Below, piece after piece: positions 38,848 to 40,882 of a DNA stretch of 40,882 nt. Positions within the stretch are counted from its first letter, which is position 1. Each line of letters begins with the position of its first letter. Made by a program: the position numbers and the translations under genes. Origin of the DNA: a virus. The stretch lies in the IMG/VR virus record IMGVR_UViG_3300044825_002770, positions 1-40,882 of that record. One strand, 5' to 3'. The notes beneath the pieces are model-generated. The model was not told the origin of the DNA and made no database searches. It saw nothing but the letters and a program-made list of their open reading frames with translations.

Positions 38848-39390
38848 ATGCCAGTAGTAAACCAGACAGTGGGGAGCACTTCCCCGAAAACAGGTACTTT
38901 CCAATACGATGCAAAACGCATTGCAGGGATTCCTCTAAAGATCCCAGGCGCTGCAGGTGTTTCCAGCGTAACCAATCGCCGCATTGTGTCTTTGCAGCAA
39001 GACTCTGACAACGTTCTTTATGCTGTGGTTTCTCCCGTCGCGCTTGCGTCTCACATTATCGTAGGATGGGGTGTGCTTGAGGAAGCTCTGCAGTCAAACG
39101 GCCTTGCGTCCATCGCTCCAAACCCTAACACGTTTGTAGACGGTGACCTTGTGACGGTTCTGCGTGACCCGACCGAAGTTTATATGATTGACTTCGACCC
39201 ATCGCATGAACCCACGGAAGGGATCAACACTGCCTACCTGGATGTGCAAGGCCGCCTGACTTCCGTTTCCGGGGGTTCAAACCTTGCTTTGCTTGGCTCT
39301 GTTTTCTCGGCTACCGCCGGACAGCAATTGTCAAACCAGCTTGCGGAAAACACAAAATTCTATCAGCTCTACACAGCGCTGAAACCATAA
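38848..39390 (+). CDS. Capsid cement / decoration protein candidate
   Basis: A 180-residue protein with AAGGAG before its ATG, between the scaffold and the major capsid gene. It is beta-rich with an N-terminal extended arm (PVVNQTVGSTSPKTGTFQYD) and a middle (GDLVTVLRDPTEVYMIDFDP) that resembles gp24-type structural cement proteins. It would bind the outer capsid surface and stabilise it. The call rests on position and general pattern. Confidence 0.65.
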   Translation: MPVVNQTVGSTSPKTGTFQYDAKRIAGIPLKIPGAAGVSSVTNRRIVSLQQDSDNVLYAVVSPVALASHIIVGWGVLEEALQSNGLASIAPNPNTFVDGDLVTVLRDPTEVYMIDFDPSHEPTEGINTAYLDVQGRLTSVSGGSNLALLGSVFSATAGQQLSNQLAENTKFYQLYTALKP

Positions 39391-39409
39391 TCAGGAGCGA
39401 ATAACGAAC

Positions 39410-40882
39410 ATGCAAGGCATTAGACGTATCAACCAGAACCCGGCCGAACAGACCGTGGAAAGTTTCCTCGCCGCAGCCAATGCGGTAGCGGAACAACAAA
39501 GACAGCGCGGGCTGCCTCATGAGTTTCTCGACGTGCGCAACGCGCGCACCGTTTACCAGAAGCTCGTCAAAACCGCAATTGCGCTGTCAGACTCTTCCCA
39601 TCCGAAGCACAACGAAGTTTTCAACTCGTTGACTGCGCAGTTCGGGAAGAACTCTGAAGCGGTTAGCTTCCTGCAATCCGTGGGCGACAGCCTGCAGCGT
39701 GACACGGCCGAGCTTGCAACTCTGTTTGCAAAAAACGGTCTGCCCGCCGAGAAAGCAGTAGAAGCCGCTTTCAACTCGATCGCCGGTAACCCGGTATTTG
39801 ATCACTTCGGGAATCTGAACCTCCTGGCCGGTCAAATGTACCAGGACCAGGCGTTCATTGAGGCTTTCCTGTCTTCCGGTGACGCTTTCGCGGTTCCTAC
39901 AGAACCGGGCAGCACCGGCCTTGACACTTCCCGTTTCCGCGCTCCTGTCGAGCAGGTAGCCGGCTCCGCTAAGATCCTGCAGGGCGATTTGAACCCGCAC
40001 AGCTCTTTGCGCGCGGATGCAAATCGTACACAGATTTCTCTGTACAACGAATTCAAAAACGCGCTGACTCTTGGTACCGTGTTTTCGATTTCCCAGGCAC
40101 AGAGAGATCAGGCGCTTGGTTACGAAAAAGCGGTGTCTCCTGCTCTTGCAGGTTTCATTCTGCAAAATCGCTACTTCGGCGCGGCACAAAAGCAAGTGAT
40201 GAAACTTGCGGAAGTGCTTTTTGTCGGCGGTCTGAATGCAGCGGGAACGTACACGCCTAACGTGGGCGGCTCCTATGGCATTCTGTCGTCCGCAATTCAG
40301 CTTGCACTTGCAGACTGGGACGCCAACGCCCCCGTGGTAGCGTCCGGTGCTGACTGGCTTGCCGACCCTACCAAGCTTGTGCAGAAGGTGCAAAACGCCA
40401 TCTACAAGCCAACCAGTGTAGCGGCGCAACTTGACCCGACAATTGACAGCGCGAACATGTACAAAGAACTTGTGCGCCTGTTCCAGCTGCCGGCACAGCA
40501 AAACGTCGATTTCACTCCGAAAGAGTGGGCGCTGTTTGTACCGTCTAGCTGGTATGGTCTTGCAATGCAATACCCGTCCGGTGGAACGTTCAACAAGCAA
40601 TTGCAGGAAATGGTCACAACCGCAACCGGCGGAAAGATCGTAAACAAGATCAATGTGATTCCTACAAGCCTCTTGAACTACGGTGCGGACATTGGCAACG
40701 GCCAGTCCAACGCTTACAACTACATGGTGCTTGTGGCGATGGGTTGCCGTCAGGAAAACAAACCGGTCATTATGCCCGGGCAGACTGCGCTGCCGATTGT
40801 GACCAGTGAAAACGTCTCCGCGTCGATTATGAACTTCCGTACCGAATACATCTTCGGCGGGCCAATGTTCATGCACTACGGC
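39410..40882 (+). CDS. Major capsid protein (start; continues at window start)
   Basis: 491 codons are open to the window end and the gene finishes at 269 after circularisation, 502 residues in all. AGGAG precedes its ATG by 11 bases. The N-terminal 120 residues are helical (ESFLAAANAVAEQQRQRG), and the rest is mixed with a long beta segment. The length and place after the scaffold and cement genes identify it; the sequence EFKNALTLGTVFSISQAQRDQ is not a motif I can name. Its N-terminus might be trimmed by the DUF2213 protease. Confidence 0.85.
   Translation, partial: MQGIRRINQNPAEQTVESFLAAANAVAEQQRQRGLPHEFLDVRNARTVYQKLVKTAIALSDSSHPKHNEVFNSLTAQFGKNSEAVSFLQSVGDSLQRDTAELATLFAKNGLPAEKAVEAAFNSIAGNPVFDHFGNLNLLAGQMYQDQAFIEAFLSSGDAFAVPTEPGSTGLDTSRFRAPVEQVAGSAKILQGDLNPHSSLRADANRTQISLYNEFKNALTLGTVFSISQAQRDQALGYEKAVSPALAGFILQNRYFGAAQKQVMKLAEVLFVGGLNAAGTYTPNVGGSYGILSSAIQLALADWDANAPVVASGADWLADPTKLVQKVQNAIYKPTSVAAQLDPTIDSANMYKELVRLFQLPAQQNVDFTPKEWALFVPSSWYGLAMQYPSGGTFNKQLQEMVTTATGGKIVNKINVIPTSLLNYGADIGNGQSNAYNYMVLVAMGCRQENKPVIMPGQTALPIVTSENVSASIMNFRTEYIFGGPMFMHYG

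Noticed and set aside
39587-40876. 429-codon minus-strand frame opposite the capsid gene
   Set aside because: The plus frame is continuous over the circle junction and has the right place and site; the minus frame is rich in His, Arg and Cys, as shadows are.

Overview
The window is one complete genome unit of a tailed double-stranded DNA phage with a short contractile tail (myovirus type). It carries a large terminase, portal, DUF2213-type protease/scaffold, major capsid protein, neck proteins, tail sheath and tube, a frameshifted tail chaperone, a short tape measure and a Mu-like baseplate. Bases 1-233 are repeated at 40650-40882 with one silent mismatch. The unit is therefore a circle of 40,649 bp (circular or circularly permuted DNA), cut arbitrarily inside the major capsid gene. 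A membrane-spanning lipoprotein of the unimolecular spanin type suggests a Gram-negative host. The host itself cannot be named from the sequence, and no tRNA, CRISPR array or insertion sequence was seen.

Layout. (1) A rightward structural operon starts at about 31.4 kb, wraps through the window ends and finishes at 14.7 kb. Its order is HTH protein, DUF559-like nuclease, small terminase, a 56-aa coupling ORF, large terminase, several very small coupled genes, portal, minor head protein, protease/scaffold, cement protein, capsid, neck, sheath, tube, chaperone, tape measure, baseplate, fibre, SGNH hydrolase, amidase, and a cluster of small membrane and lipoproteins. (2) A short leftward pair follows (14739-15542, including a pentapeptide-repeat protein), then a rightward trio (15639-17088) ending in an RmlD-like sugar reductase. 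The two are divided by a region rich in inverted repeats. (3) A long leftward stretch (17072-30577) holds a tyrosine recombinase, a methyltransferase-like protein, a NovU/TylC3-type sugar C-methyltransferase, a two-domain GT2 glycosyltransferase, small proteins, a primase-helicase, a family A DNA polymerase, a DUF2815 ssDNA-binding protein, a DUF2800 Cas4-like nuclease, a beta-class DNA methyltransferase and an SNF2-type helicase. (4) The divergence at 30578-31372 is non-coding and carries many copies of TCCCACAA in both orientations, a perfect 20-bp palindrome and an AT-only inverted repeat. It is the best candidate for the replication origin and control region.

How it works together. The leftward genes copy and process DNA, presumably from the iteron-rich region. 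The rightward genes package it and build the particle. The lysis block supplies an amidase, candidate holins and a spanin. The most unusual load is a sugar set: a 4-keto-sugar reductase, a C-methyltransferase for NDP-keto-deoxysugars and a glycosyltransferase. It could make and attach a branched deoxysugar to phage DNA, virion proteins or host surface glycans. A tyrosine recombinase is present but no clear CI-like repressor was recognised, so temperate life is possible but not shown.
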